From: Paenibacillus methanolicus
GTDB taxonomy: Bacteria; Bacillota; Bacilli; Paenibacillales; Paenibacillaceae
Length of the DNA stretch: 64,000 bases
Assembly: GCF_008124765.1 (NCBI RefSeq)
Contig: NZ_VNHS01000001.1
Span: forward strand, 1,054,001 to 1,118,000
Reading direction: 5' to 3'
Part shown: positions 1 to 7,908 of the stretch, one piece after another
Layout: each line of letters starts with the position of its first letter
Position numbering within the stretch: position 1 is the stretch's first letter
The notes under the pieces: generated by a model
What the model was told of the DNA's origin: nothing
What the model saw: only the letters and a program-made list of their open reading frames with translations
Databases searched by the model: none
Position numbers and translations under genes: made by a program

Positions 1-1
1 C

Positions 2-850
2 GCCGTCACGGATGGCAAAATCGTCTACGCGAACCAACAAGCCGCCGATCTCGTCAAAGCGGCGCAGGCCGAAGACCTCATCGGTCATCGCGTCCTGTCT
101 CTTCTGCGCAAAGAATCGCAGCTGGCCGCCCAGATGAAGGATGGCTCGCTCAACCGAACGCTCGTCTCCACCGTCAAGATGACGGTCGATTGCTTCGGCG
201 CCGAGTACTTGCTCGAGACATCCATGGCACAGGTCATCTACAACGGCAAACCTTCGATTCTGGCTATCGCGCGACAAGTCGAACAGAAGCAAGGCGCCGA
301 TGAGGATGCCGTCTACCGCGATACGGCCAGACAGCTGCAAAGCATTATCGAGACGGACGCGCTGACCGAAATGCCCAACCGCCGTTTCTTCGAAAACCGG
401 CTGCTTCAAGCTTGGGACTTCGGGCGCAACAACGGGCAAGCTCTGTCTGTTCTCATTATCGATATCGACGGCTTCAAAGCGTACAATGCCCTGTTCGGAC
501 TTCAAGGCGGCGATACCTGCATTCAATGGATCGCGGACGTGCTGCGCGCTTGCGCCGGTTCGGACGAGGAGACGGTCATCGCCCGCTATGAGGGCGGGAC
601 GTTCACGGTTCTCGTCGGCGGACGCGATCGCGATCAAACGGCCGCGCTGGCGGAACAAATCCGACAAGGCGTGCTCGGGATGCAAATCCCGCGCAGTCAA
701 GATGGTTCCGGCGCATACGTAACGGTCAGCATCGGCGGCGCGACGGCCTTGCCTGCGGCGTTGAGCGGTCCGGCGGATTTGTTCCATGCGGCGCAGAAAT
801 CCCTTCGGTCCGCGAAGTTTGGCGGACGCAATCTCGTCGTATATGCATGA
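2..850 (+). CDS. PAS-GGDEF protein with degenerate catalytic motif (5' end cut by window)
   Basis: The reading frame is open from base 2, so the gene begins outside the window. The first ~90 visible residues look like the end of a PAS domain (VTDGKIVYANQQAADL, then an LIGHRVLSLL-type helix). A GGDEF-fold domain follows, with the family landmarks DALTEMPNRR and IIDIDGFKAYN. The signature loop that should read RYGGEEF or RYGGDEF reads RYEGGTF (bases 584-604), so the catalytic acidic residue and first glycine are changed. From family knowledge such a domain probably does not make c-di-GMP; it may act as a GTP/c-di-GMP-sensing or structural module. A strong terminator follows. Confidence 0.85.
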   Translation, partial: AVTDGKIVYANQQAADLVKAAQAEDLIGHRVLSLLRKESQLAAQMKDGSLNRTLVSTVKMTVDCFGAEYLLETSMAQVIYNGKPSILAIARQVEQKQGADEDAVYRDTARQLQSIIETDALTEMPNRRFFENRLLQAWDFGRNNGQALSVLIIDIDGFKAYNALFGLQGGDTCIQWIADVLRACAGSDEETVIARYEGGTFTVLVGGRDRDQTAALAEQIRQGVLGMQIPRSQDGSGAYVTVSIGGATALPAALSGPADLFHAAQKSLRSAKFGGRNLVVYA

Positions 851-888
851 GCAAGACTTACTCGCTCTTATCCGTCGATTCTTAATAG

Positions 889-923
889 AAGAGGGACGTC
901 CCGTTAACGCGGACGTCCCTCTT
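889..923. terminator. Bidirectional intrinsic terminator between convergent genes
   Basis: A perfect 13-bp stem (AAGAGGGACGTCC / GGACGTCCCTCTT) with a 9-nt loop and T-rich tails on both strands. The TAA stop codon of the minus-strand gene lies inside the loop. Confidence 0.85.
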
Positions 924-1263
924 TCTCATTCGCTTCAAGCGCCAGCTCGGCATGAATTTTACCGGTCGCGAGACTGACGATGCCGCCAAGCAGCAAGAAC
1001 ATGCTGATAGCCCAAAGCACGCCGCCGATTCCCAGCCACCAGGAATTGTTTTCGGATGCCATGATCGGATGAACCCGGTTGCCGATGGCATGCAAACAAC
1101 TTCGCACGGCCATCGCGAACACGATCAGATGCGCCAAAATCCAGATCATTTCGAGCCTGCGGTCTCGCAGAAGCATAATGAAAACGACGGTAAACATGGC
1201 GAACATCATCGTCCAAAACCCGATCGTCAGCATCCCCATCGTCTCCGCTTCCATCGGTAGCAT
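904..1263 (-). CDS. Small membrane protein of unknown function, 119 aa
   Basis: The start is placed at the ATG at 1263 because AGGAGGT lies 6 nt upstream (1270-1276); a longer frame upstream has no such site. The product begins MLPMEAETMG and has three hydrophobic segments (roughly residues 8-30, 42-62 and 80-102), with a short charged cytoplasmic-looking tail. Between segments 2 and 3 is a loop with NRVHPIMASENNSWW. I do not recognise a family. The stop codon sits in the loop of the shared terminator with the convergent PAS-GGDEF gene. Confidence 0.7.
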   Translation of the reverse strand: MLPMEAETMGMLTIGFWTMMFAMFTVVFIMLLRDRRLEMIWILAHLIVFAMAVRSCLHAIGNRVHPIMASENNSWWLGIGGVLWAISMFLLLGGIVSLATGKIHAELALEANEKEGRPR

Positions 1264-1470
1264 ATACCCACCTCCTACCGCCCATTTTTCCCCTTTCATC
1301 CTGTTTTTATCCTTGATTTTCGCTCATTTCATCGATGTCTGTACGTCAATTTTAAGCCGGTACTATATAGGAAAGCACACTGTTTCCCATATTTTATGGG
1401 TGTATTCCGCTTTTGGGATCATGGTACGCTGTGTGAGCCAAAACTTCGGCAAACCCGGAGTGCGGGGGAA

Positions 1471-1588
1471 AAGCTGATTGGTTTGCGTTCACAATCCGAA
1501 GATTGGGATTGCAGCATTCAGCGATCGTGAAGCTGATTGGTTTGCGTTCACAATCCGAAGACTGGGAATGCAGCATTCAGCGATTGAA
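1471..1588. repeat. Tandem 59-bp direct repeat, two copies, 5' of a riboswitch
   Basis: Unit 1 (1471-1529) and unit 2 (1530-1588) differ at only a few positions. Each holds GATTGGTTTGC, a short hairpin region starting CAATCC, and GCAGCATTCAGCGAT. The same flanking boxes, TTGGTTTGC and GCAGCATTC, recur around a different hairpin at 7809-7845. Confidence 0.8.
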
Positions 1589-1709
1589 ACACCGCAGCCG
1601 CGAATTAGTCGCGCTGCTTGGGGTGAACGCGAATATTCGCGAAGGGCTGGCTCCTTAAGTCCGAACCCGACAACTAACCTCGCCGGCTAACCTAAGGAGG
1701 CATTTATCG
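1570..1709 (+). promoter_or_regulatory. ydaO/yuaA-type cyclic di-AMP riboswitch leader
   Basis: The 3' two-thirds match the aptamer landmarks as I know them: GGGGTGAA (1619-1626), a palindromic stem CGCGAATATTCGCG followed by AAGGGC, then TCCGAACCCGACAACTAACC (1660-1679) and CGCCGGC. These leaders commonly control NlpC/P60 hydrolases in Firmicutes, and such a gene follows directly. The usual 5' GGGAACC element could not be located; the 59-bp duplication lies there. CTCCTTA (1651-1657) is complementary to TAAGGAG (1693-1699), which contains the ribosome binding site, so control is likely at translation. Confidence 0.8.
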
Positions 1710-2243
1710 ATGAAGAAACTCATGATCGCAGCAACCGTAACCGCCATGTCCATGATCGCCGTCGTTACGCCGACGCTTGGCACGACCGCGCACGCCGCTT
1801 CCGCGGCGACGAAGCAGAGCGTTATCAACGCCGGCATGAAATATATGGGTACCCCGTACGAGAACGGCTCCAGCCGTTCGAATACAAGCACGTTCGATTG
1901 CTCGGATTTCGTGCGCCAAGCTTTCTTGGACGCGACCGGCGTGAAGCTGCCGGCCGACTCTAGAAGCCAGGCGACGTACGTGAAGAATCGAAGCGGAACG
2001 ACAACCAAATGGAGCAATTTGAAGCCGGGCGATCTGATGTTCTTCATGAGCTATAAAGGGACAAGCAAATCAGCCTACGCCGGCATCAACAAATCGACTC
2101 AGCGCATAACGCACGTCGGCATTTATCTCGGGAACGGCAAAGTGCTGCACACGTATTCCAAGGAGTCCGGAGGCGTGACAATCAGCAGCATCGCCGGCAA
2201 GCATTGGGAGTATCGCTTCGTGTTCGGCGGCAGCGCGATTTGA
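1710..2243 (+). CDS. Secreted NlpC/P60 cell-wall endopeptidase, 177 aa
   Basis: An N-terminal signal peptide (MKKLMIAATVTAMSM..., cleavage near AHAA, residue ~30) precedes a single NlpC/P60 domain. The family catalytic residues are visible: Cys64 in FDCSDF, His135 in THVGIY and His147 in VLHTYS. The domain should cut gamma-D-Glu-diamino-acid bonds in peptidoglycan stem peptides outside the cell. There is no SH3 or LysM targeting domain, so this is a minimal enzyme. AAGGAGG lies 9 nt before the ATG. Expression is probably controlled by the c-di-AMP leader, which links wall hydrolysis to turgor and potassium signalling. Confidence 0.9.
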   Translation: MKKLMIAATVTAMSMIAVVTPTLGTTAHAASAATKQSVINAGMKYMGTPYENGSSRSNTSTFDCSDFVRQAFLDATGVKLPADSRSQATYVKNRSGTTTKWSNLKPGDLMFFMSYKGTSKSAYAGINKSTQRITHVGIYLGNGKVLHTYSKESGGVTISSIAGKHWEYRFVFGGSAI

Positions 2244-2292
2244 TGTTCCATTAGTTTGCGCGGCACCGCAAAAGCATATTCCTTTCCATTTC

Positions 2293-2324
2293 AAGGCGCG
2301 TCCCATAAACGGGGCGCGCCTTTT
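2293..2324 (+). terminator. Intrinsic terminator of the NlpC/P60 gene
   Basis: Stem AAGGCGCG-CCC paired with GGG-CGCGCCTT around loop ATAAAC, followed by TTTT. Confidence 0.8.
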
Positions 2325-2452
2325 GATCTGGCGCTATTCGAAATTACGAGAATATTGTCGAAAAACATTGGCGCGTTCTGCATCATCCACGCTATACTTA
2401 AGCCATTCTGCCACGAATGGCAGCCAGATCAGCTTGGAAGGATGAACTCATC

Positions 2453-3238
2453 GTGTCTACTACGGCATTAATTACGGGCGCTTCATCGGGCATCGGGGAG
2501 CAATTCGCCCGGCAGCTCGCCCAGCGGGGGAACGACCTCGTCTTGGTCGCGCGCTCCAAAGACAAATTAGAGCGGCTTGCGGCGGAAGTCTCGGCTCAAC
2601 ACGGCGTGAAGACGCACGTCATCGCGGCCGACCTGAGCCTACCCGGCGCGGCGCTTCGAATTCATACGGAAATCTCGGAGCTCGGCCTTCGAATCGATCT
2701 TCTGGTCAATAACGCGGGATTCGGGCTTAGCGGCGAGTTTCTGAATCATCCGGTCGAGTCCTATCGGGAACAAATCATGCTGAACGTCAATACGCTAATG
2801 GAGATGACGCATCTCTTTCTCGCCGACATGGCCGCGAGGAAGTCGGGCGCGATCATCAACGTCGCTTCGCTCCTCTCCTTCATGCCGTTCCCGTATTGTT
2901 CCGTCTACAGCGGGACGAAGGCGTTCGTCCTGTCGTTCACGGAATCGCTGTGGGAAGAGTATCGTCATCGCGGCGTTCGCGTGCTCGCGCTCTGTCCGGG
3001 GCCGACGGATACGAACTTCTTCCGGACCGCGAGCGAAGTCGAGACCAAATCCAAGCGCACGCCGGCTCAGGTCGTCGCGACCGCCCTTCGCGCGTTGAAG
3101 ACGAACAAAGGCTTCGTCATCGACGGCGCGAACAATTATTTCACGGCGCTGCTCGGACGCGTTCTGCCGCGCGCGACGTTGGCTAAGATCTTAGGCGCGG
3201 CCATGCGCAAGTCGATCGAACAGCGCGGCAAGTCTTAA
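2453..3238 (+). CDS. Short-chain dehydrogenase/reductase (SDR), 261 aa
   Basis: The start is taken as the GTG at 2453, with GGAAGGA upstream at 2436-2442; this places the cofactor loop near residue 8, as usual in SDRs. Classical SDR landmarks are present: TGASSGIG for NAD(P) binding, NNAGFG, and the catalytic Ser with YSGTK (Tyr and Lys). The helix after the glycine motif ends VARSKDKLERL, which suggests NADP(H) preference. The substrate cannot be predicted; proteins of this subgroup (DltE/YqjQ-like) act on lipids or small carbonyls. It is monocistronic with its own terminator. Confidence 0.85.
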   Translation: MSTTALITGASSGIGEQFARQLAQRGNDLVLVARSKDKLERLAAEVSAQHGVKTHVIAADLSLPGAALRIHTEISELGLRIDLLVNNAGFGLSGEFLNHPVESYREQIMLNVNTLMEMTHLFLADMAARKSGAIINVASLLSFMPFPYCSVYSGTKAFVLSFTESLWEEYRHRGVRVLALCPGPTDTNFFRTASEVETKSKRTPAQVVATALRALKTNKGFVIDGANNYFTALLGRVLPRATLAKILGAAMRKSIEQRGKS

Positions 3239-3262
3239 GGTTCGGGCTCTTACCCTCAATGA

Positions 3263-3317
3263 GAAACGGCTCACCGGCGACCAAGCGCAAGCTTGGTTGC
3301 TCGGGGAGCCGTTTTTT
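3263..3317. terminator. Intrinsic terminator after the SDR gene
   Basis: Outer stem AAACGGCTC / GAGCCGTTT with an extra inner stem (CCAAGC / GCTTGG), followed by a T run. It lies between convergent genes and may serve both. Confidence 0.75.
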
Positions 3318-3332
3318 GTTGCGCCGCTTGCA

Positions 3333-4784
3333 TCAATGCTCCGAACGAATTTCTTCCGCAATGTCGACTAACCGGCGTATGCCTTCCGCTATATTCGTCT
3401 CGTTCAAGTAAGAATAGCTCAATCTGATCCAGTCGTTCATGCCGCCCAGCGGATCGCAGATACTCCCCGGCACGAACGCAAGCGACCGGGACAACGCGCG
3501 CCGCAGCAGCTCCTCTACGGAGAGATGATCCGGCAGCCGTACCCACAGATTGAGTCCTCCGTTCGGGCTAGCCCATTGCCAGCCGGTATCCGACAGCGAA
3601 GATTCCATCGCCGTCTTCCGAAGCTCCAGCGCCGTGCGCAGCTTGGCGACATGCTCCTGCAGCCGCTTCGAGAAGAAGTAATGCTGGAATATTTTCTGAT
3701 TGAGCAGCGGCGTGCCATTGTCCGATAACGCTTTGACCGGCGCGATGGCTTCCATTAGCGCGGGTCGAGCGGCAAGCACGGAGATGCGAAGACCGGGCGC
3801 GACATATTTGCTGAAGCTCCGAATGTAGAGTACGTACCCTTCCGTGTCGTAGTAGAATAGCGGCGGCGGCGGCGGCCCGCCGAAGTAAATATCGTGGTAG
3901 ACGTCATCCTCCACGAGCAGGCACTGATACCGCTCCGCCAGCTCTACCAGTCGTTTGCGCTGCATGGCGGGCACGGTATACCCCGTCGGATTTTGATAGG
4001 TCGGATTCATATAGAACAGGCGAGGGCGCTCGGTCTTCATCAGCCGTTCGACTTCATCCAAGTCATAACCTTCCGGCGTGATCGTCACCGGAAGCAGCGC
4101 GATCCCCTGCTGCTGGAACGCGTCGATCGCCGGCGAATACGTTGGCCGCTCGATGAGCGCCTTATCCCCAGGCTTGGCCAGCGCGCGGGACACCAGGTCG
4201 ATCGCCTGCTGCGACCCCGTCGTGATGAGCAGCTCGTCCGGATGCACGCTGATGCCGTGTTTGGCCAAGAAGAAGCCGCCCAGCTTCTCTCTCAGTTCCG
4301 CGTCGCCAAGAACGGTGGAATAGGTACTGAGCACGCGCGGATAGAGGTCGAACACTTGCTTGACGTAATTGGACAAATACGCATTGGGCAGCAGATTCGG
4401 ATCGATCAGCGCCTCCGACATTTGATAATCGACCTGCTGCCGGTGGATATCCGATAGACGGCTCCGGTTTACATAGAGGGAACGCGCCTTGTAGTCCCAC
4501 TCTGTCTCAAGCGAAGGCTCGCGCGCCCTCGCTTCATGCGTCTTGACATAGTATCCCGACTTATACTTGGCCTCCACCAGACCTTCATCCGCGAGCTGCC
4601 GATACGCCTTCAACGCCGTAAGCCGGTGCACGTTCATCAGCTCCCCCATCTCCCGGACGGACGGCAGCTTGCCGCCCGGAAGCCAGCGCCCCGCTCTTAT
4701 TCCGCCCAAGATCGCCTCGTATACCGATTTCGTCGTCCGCCGACCGCCCGTTTCATCCTCGTGCATGTTCCCGATCGATGCCAT
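3333..4784 (-). CDS. MocR/PdxR-type GntR regulator with aminotransferase-like domain, 483 aa
   Basis: The start at 4784 is chosen because AAAGGAGA is 6 nt upstream; upstream ATGs lack a binding site. An N-terminal GntR winged helix (residues ~20-90, LPSVREMGELMNVHRLTALKAY) is joined to a fold-type I aminotransferase-like domain. The PLP lysine motif is intact (SFSKYVAPGLR), as is ITTGSQQAIDLV. Proteins of this class usually sense PLP or an amino compound and often activate a divergent exporter. Here the divergent neighbour is an EamA-type transporter, and the shared intergenic region holds two perfect 15-bp direct repeats, the operator form typical of the family. Confidence 0.92.
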   Translation of the reverse strand: MASIGNMHEDETGGRRTTKSVYEAILGGIRAGRWLPGGKLPSVREMGELMNVHRLTALKAYRQLADEGLVEAKYKSGYYVKTHEARAREPSLETEWDYKARSLYVNRSRLSDIHRQQVDYQMSEALIDPNLLPNAYLSNYVKQVFDLYPRVLSTYSTVLGDAELREKLGGFFLAKHGISVHPDELLITTGSQQAIDLVSRALAKPGDKALIERPTYSPAIDAFQQQGIALLPVTITPEGYDLDEVERLMKTERPRLFYMNPTYQNPTGYTVPAMQRKRLVELAERYQCLLVEDDVYHDIYFGGPPPPPLFYYDTEGYVLYIRSFSKYVAPGLRISVLAARPALMEAIAPVKALSDNGTPLLNQKIFQHYFFSKRLQEHVAKLRTALELRKTAMESSLSDTGWQWASPNGGLNLWVRLPDHLSVEELLRRALSRSLAFVPGSICDPLGGMNDWIRLSYSYLNETNIAEGIRRLVDIAEEIRSEH

Positions 4785-4827
4785 TAGCGCTCTCCTTTGC
4801 AGCTCCGTCATGATCAACATGACGCAT

Positions 4828-4862
4828 CATCTGTTCTATTGTCCTTCCATCTGTTCTATTGT
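4828..4862. promoter_or_regulatory. Probable MocR operator: two 15-bp direct repeats
   Basis: CATCTGTTCTATTGT occurs at 4828-4842 and again at 4848-4862, 20 bp apart (about two helical turns). The pair lies between the divergent MocR and EamA genes, upstream of and inside the EamA promoter region. Confidence 0.75.
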
Positions 4863-4872
4863 TGCCTATTAT
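4845..4872 (+). promoter_or_regulatory. Candidate promoter of the EamA gene
   Basis: -10 TATTAT (4867-4872) with a poor -35 TTCCAT (4845-4850) at 16 bp. The weak -35 overlaps the second direct repeat, which fits an activator-dependent promoter. Confidence 0.45.
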
Positions 4873-4896
4873 AGTATACAAAAAGGAGGAAACGCT

Positions 4897-5814
4897 ATGA
4901 TACTTACCGCTTATTTGCTCATGTGCGCGATTTTCGGCACGACGTTCCTAGCCATCAAAATCGGGGTCGAGTCGGGGTTGCCTCCCTTCTTCGCGGCCGG
5001 CCTCCGCTTTTTCATAGCGGGATTGCTCCTGTTCCTATGGCTCCTCGCGCAGCGCAAGGCAACGTTACGCATGCTGCTTGATCGTAAATTTTGGCTGATC
5101 GGCTTGGGCAGCACGTTCTTCACCTTCGCCACGCTGTATTGGGCGGAGCAGCATATCGATTCCGGCATCGCGGCGATGCTGTCCGCCACCGGTCCGATGA
5201 TGATTCTCGTGCTGCAGAGCGCGATCGCCAGGCAGTCGCCGCCCGGCGGCGCTTTCCTCGGCTGCGCCGTCGGCTTCGCGGGCGTCTTCGTCCTCCTGCT
5301 CCCCAAGCTGGGCATCGGCACCGATGCGCTGTGGCTGCTTAGCTGTCTGCTCGTCTTATTGGGCGAACTCGGCTATGCGGCCGGGAGCTTGTTCACCCGC
5401 AAAGTCATGATGGAGGCGAAGGAGACGCCTCCGATCGCGGTCAACGCCGTCCAGATGATGTTCGGCGGGTTGTCGCTGCTGCTGTTATCGGCCTTCACCG
5501 AGGAATTCCGTCCCGCGGCGTTCGGCTCGTGGGCGGCCGCCGGTTCGCTGGTCTATCTGATCGTCGTCGGCTCCATGATAGGTCACAGCTTATATGCATG
5601 GCTGCTGAAAGCGACGAACGCGTTCTTCCCCTCTACCTGGCTATATGTGTCGCCGATCATCGCTCTGGGTCTGGGCGCCGCGCTATACGACGAACAGCTG
5701 AACGGCTATTCGGTTGTCGGCAGCGCTTTCGTGCTAGCCGGCATCGTGCTGACCAACTGGCGGGAATGGGGGCCGCGTCTGCGCAGAACGGCGGTCAGCC
5801 GGCAATCGACGTAA
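4897..5814 (+). CDS. EamA/DMT-family transporter, 305 aa, ten predicted membrane helices
   Basis: The ATG at 4897 has AAGGAGG 8 nt upstream; a longer open frame further 5' overlaps the divergent regulator and is not used. The product starts MILTAYLLMCAIFGTTF, which is the usual start of the first EamA repeat, and has two EamA repeats of about five helices each, the second starting near LLSCLLVLLGELGYA. DMT exporters of this type move amino acids or metabolites across the cytoplasmic membrane. The pairing with a divergent MocR regulator suggests that the regulator's ligand is the exported compound. Confidence 0.9.
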   Translation: MILTAYLLMCAIFGTTFLAIKIGVESGLPPFFAAGLRFFIAGLLLFLWLLAQRKATLRMLLDRKFWLIGLGSTFFTFATLYWAEQHIDSGIAAMLSATGPMMILVLQSAIARQSPPGGAFLGCAVGFAGVFVLLLPKLGIGTDALWLLSCLLVLLGELGYAAGSLFTRKVMMEAKETPPIAVNAVQMMFGGLSLLLLSAFTEEFRPAAFGSWAAAGSLVYLIVVGSMIGHSLYAWLLKATNAFFPSTWLYVSPIIALGLGAALYDEQLNGYSVVGSAFVLAGIVLTNWREWGPRLRRTAVSRQST

Positions 5815-5891
5815 TACGCCAACCGCCGCATGAATGATCCACATTCGACAAATGCTACGCCTGCATCCCCATCACACTCAGGAGGCTAGCA

Positions 5892-6281
5892 ATGAAACAT
5901 GCAAAACTACTAATTCTGCTGCTCGCGTTTGGCTTGATCATATCAGGCTGCGGCGGAAACAACGACAATACCGGGACAGATACCGGCACAACGACGGAAG
6001 AAGGCGCAACAGGCAATGCCGGAACGACGACCAATGCCGGTGCCGCGACGACGCTAAAAGTCGAGGAAATTTACAAGGCGAATTGCGTGTCGTGTCACGC
6101 GGTCGATCTTAAAGGCAATATGGGACCGAACAGCAACCTGCAGCAGGTTGGATCGCGCCGCACGCTCGAAGAAATCCACAACCAGATCACGAACGGCGGA
6201 AACGGCATGATGGCGTTCAAAGGCACGCTAAGCGAAGAGGAAATCCACGCGCTGTCCGAATGGCTGTACGCCAAAAAATAA
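5892..6281 (+). CDS. Membrane-anchored c-type cytochrome lipoprotein, 129 aa
   Basis: A lipoprotein signal peptide ends in a lipobox with Cys20 (LIISGC). A Thr/Gly/Asn-rich linker (~21-54) leads to a small class I cytochrome c domain with the haem motif CVSCH (Cys65, Cys68, His69) and a distal Met (Met106 or Met107 in GMMAF). Size and layout match the Bacillus CccB/cytochrome c-551 type, which passes electrons to terminal oxidases on the outer face of the membrane. AGGAGG precedes the ATG. A strong terminator follows; the upstream EamA gene has no obvious terminator, so read-through is possible. Confidence 0.9.
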   Translation: MKHAKLLILLLAFGLIISGCGGNNDNTGTDTGTTTEEGATGNAGTTTNAGAATTLKVEEIYKANCVSCHAVDLKGNMGPNSNLQQVGSRRTLEEIHNQITNGGNGMMAFKGTLSEEEIHALSEWLYAKK

Positions 6282-6318
6282 TCGACCGCGGCAAGCAGCC
6301 GTAATCGATACTTTGCTC

Positions 6319-6346
6319 AAGGAACCCGTCAAGGGTTCCTTTTTTT
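6319..6346 (+). terminator. Intrinsic terminator of the cytochrome gene
   Basis: Stem AAGGAACCC / GGGTTCCTT, 5-nt loop, then a T run. Confidence 0.85.
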
Positions 6347-6720
6347 GCATAAATCTCCATCGGAAAGAAGGTACGGGTGGATTCCCGCCATTCCCAAATT
6401 CACCGTCCGATCTTCCCGAACTTCGGGAACCGTCTCCTCTACCGGAGGGCGAGGGGCGAGTGCTAATATAAAGACAAGAAAGAAACAACGAACGCGCAAG
6501 CGACATTCCCCCTCAACATTGAAGAAAACGCGTAAGCATAAAGACTCCCCTATTGCCGCGCATGAATGGCCCATCTCCGATTCGCCCGCTTCGCCTTCCA
6601 CCCACGTTTGGCAGCCCTGGCCGCTCTCCGGATTATCACTCGCTTCGCCCGCTCCGATTAACCACCCTCGCATCCATCCGCAAGTGGCCGCCCGGCCGCA
6701 TGATGCGGTTTCTAGACGAC
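6347..6720. other. Intergenic stretch without a convincing gene
   Basis: About 370 bases lie between two terminators. Open frames here lack binding sites and recognisable protein. The only structure seen is a near-perfect palindrome, TTCCCGAA-c-TTCGGGAA, at 6413-6429. Confidence 0.6.
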
Positions 6721-6767
6721 AAAAGCCGATTCGGCCGCCAGCAGACGCAGGCGCTTCGAATCGGCTT
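6721..6767 (-). terminator. Intrinsic terminator of the AraC gene
   Basis: Read on the minus strand: stem AAGCCGATTCG / CGAATCGGCTT with a 23-nt loop, followed by TTGTCG. It begins a few bases after the AraC stop codon. Confidence 0.7.
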
Positions 6768-6771
6768 CTTC

Positions 6772-7710
6772 TTATTTGGCGGCATCCTCATCGTGCACGG
6801 CTAACCCGGGCGCTTCCATGCGCTTGCCTGCGCGGCCGACTCTGCTCTGGAACTGCTTCGGCGTGCAGCCGCTGAACCGTTTGAACAACGCATAGAAATG
6901 CGACATGTTCTCGATGCCGACCGCGACCGCCGCCGCGTTCGCGCTCAAGCCTTCGACGATGAGCAGCTGCTCGGCGCGGGCGATCCGCTTCCGATTGACG
7001 TAATCCGTGAACGCAAGACCGGTTTTGCGCTTGAAATATTTCGAAAAATAAACGTAGCTCATCCCCGCCAATTCGCTTACGCTCCCCATATCGATCCGGC
7101 TGCCCAAGTGCGAATCGACGTATTCCGCGATCGTGCCGAGCAGACCGGCTTCGATTCCTTCATGTGGCTGAAGCAGCTCCCGGTCGTCATGGCGCAGCAG
7201 CGTCAAGAGCAGCTGTTTGATGTACATGCTGACCGCAATCTCGTAGCCTTTCGGCTGGCCGATGACTTCGTCGTGGATACGCAGCAGCACCGCCCCGGCT
7301 TCGCCGCGCGCCTGAGCCGACTCCCGAAACATATAGTTGAGCGACTCCAACGGATGCAGCACCTCCATGAAGTGCCGCGAATAATGCATCATCGCCGGAT
7401 CGAAATACGTGCTGAGATCCACGTGAAGCACAACGTAGCGGACATCTCGTCCTTGCGCCGTCCTCGAGCGGTGCAGCTGATTGCTCCCGATCACGACGAC
7501 GTCGCCGCTTAGCAGCGGATAGCGGTTGTTCGGCGTGAACACCTCCAGTTCTCCGTCCAACACCAGAATAAACTCCACTTCCTTGTGATAATGCCAGATC
7601 GCGACGCCGGCATCGCCGACGCCGGTATAAGAGAAGGTCCACACCTTCAGCCGAAGGCGAGGATCCTGATAGTGAATCGGTTCCTGAAACGTTCGCACAG
7701 CTTCCACCAC
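6772..7710 (-). CDS. AraC-family regulator with N-terminal cupin-like sensor, 312 aa
   Basis: The frame starts at a GTG at 7710. The first ~150 residues look like an AraC-type cupin ligand domain (WHYHKEVEFILVLDGELEVF, LLSGDVVVIGSNQLHRS). The C-terminal ~100 residues form the double helix-turn-helix (MSYVYFSKYFKRKTGLAFTD; ends near HFYALFKRFSGCTPKQFQ). The gene is divergent from the two-gene oxidoreductase operon starting at 7909 and is its likely regulator, probably responding to a sugar or polyol. The intergenic region carries an unusual repeat pair (7809-7880). Confidence 0.9.
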   Translation of the reverse strand: MVEAVRTFQEPIHYQDPRLRLKVWTFSYTGVGDAGVAIWHYHKEVEFILVLDGELEVFTPNNRYPLLSGDVVVIGSNQLHRSRTAQGRDVRYVVLHVDLSTYFDPAMMHYSRHFMEVLHPLESLNYMFRESAQARGEAGAVLLRIHDEVIGQPKGYEIAVSMYIKQLLLTLLRHDDRELLQPHEGIEAGLLGTIAEYVDSHLGSRIDMGSVSELAGMSYVYFSKYFKRKTGLAFTDYVNRKRIARAEQLLIVEGLSANAAAVAVGIENMSHFYALFKRFSGCTPKQFQSRVGRAGKRMEAPGLAVHDEDAAK

Positions 7711-7808
7711 CCCGCCCCGCTAGTTAAAAAAGAAGAGTAATCGGCTTAAATCCCGCATTCCCACGCCAACGGTTTGATTGTACCATTTAATTGAGTTTAA
7801 GATATACG

Positions 7809-7880
7809 TTTGGTTTGCACGCCTGATAAGGCGGGCAGCATTCGGATCAAAGGGGATTGGTTTGCACGCCTGACAGGGCG
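7809..7880 (+). repeat. Short hairpin repeat pair with TTGGTTTGC boxes
   Basis: TTGGTTTGCACGCCTGATAA (7810 onward) is repeated as TTGGTTTGCACGCCTGACAG (7857 onward). Each encloses a small hairpin (CGCC / GGCG). The first copy is followed by GCAGCATTC, the same 3' box seen in the 59-bp repeats at 1471-1588. Confidence 0.65.
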
Positions 7881-7908
7881 ATCTCTCAATAACAAGGAGT
7901 GCTGATGG

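Noticed and set aside
4567-4896. N-terminal extension of the EamA transporter by 110 codons
   Set aside because: The extension is antisense to the MocR gene, passes through the operator repeats, and the ATG at 4897 has an ideal AAGGAGG site.
6345-6875. 176-codon open frame in the 6.3-6.8 kb gap
   Set aside because: Begins inside a terminator tail, ends antisense to the AraC gene, basic low-complexity product, no ribosome binding site.
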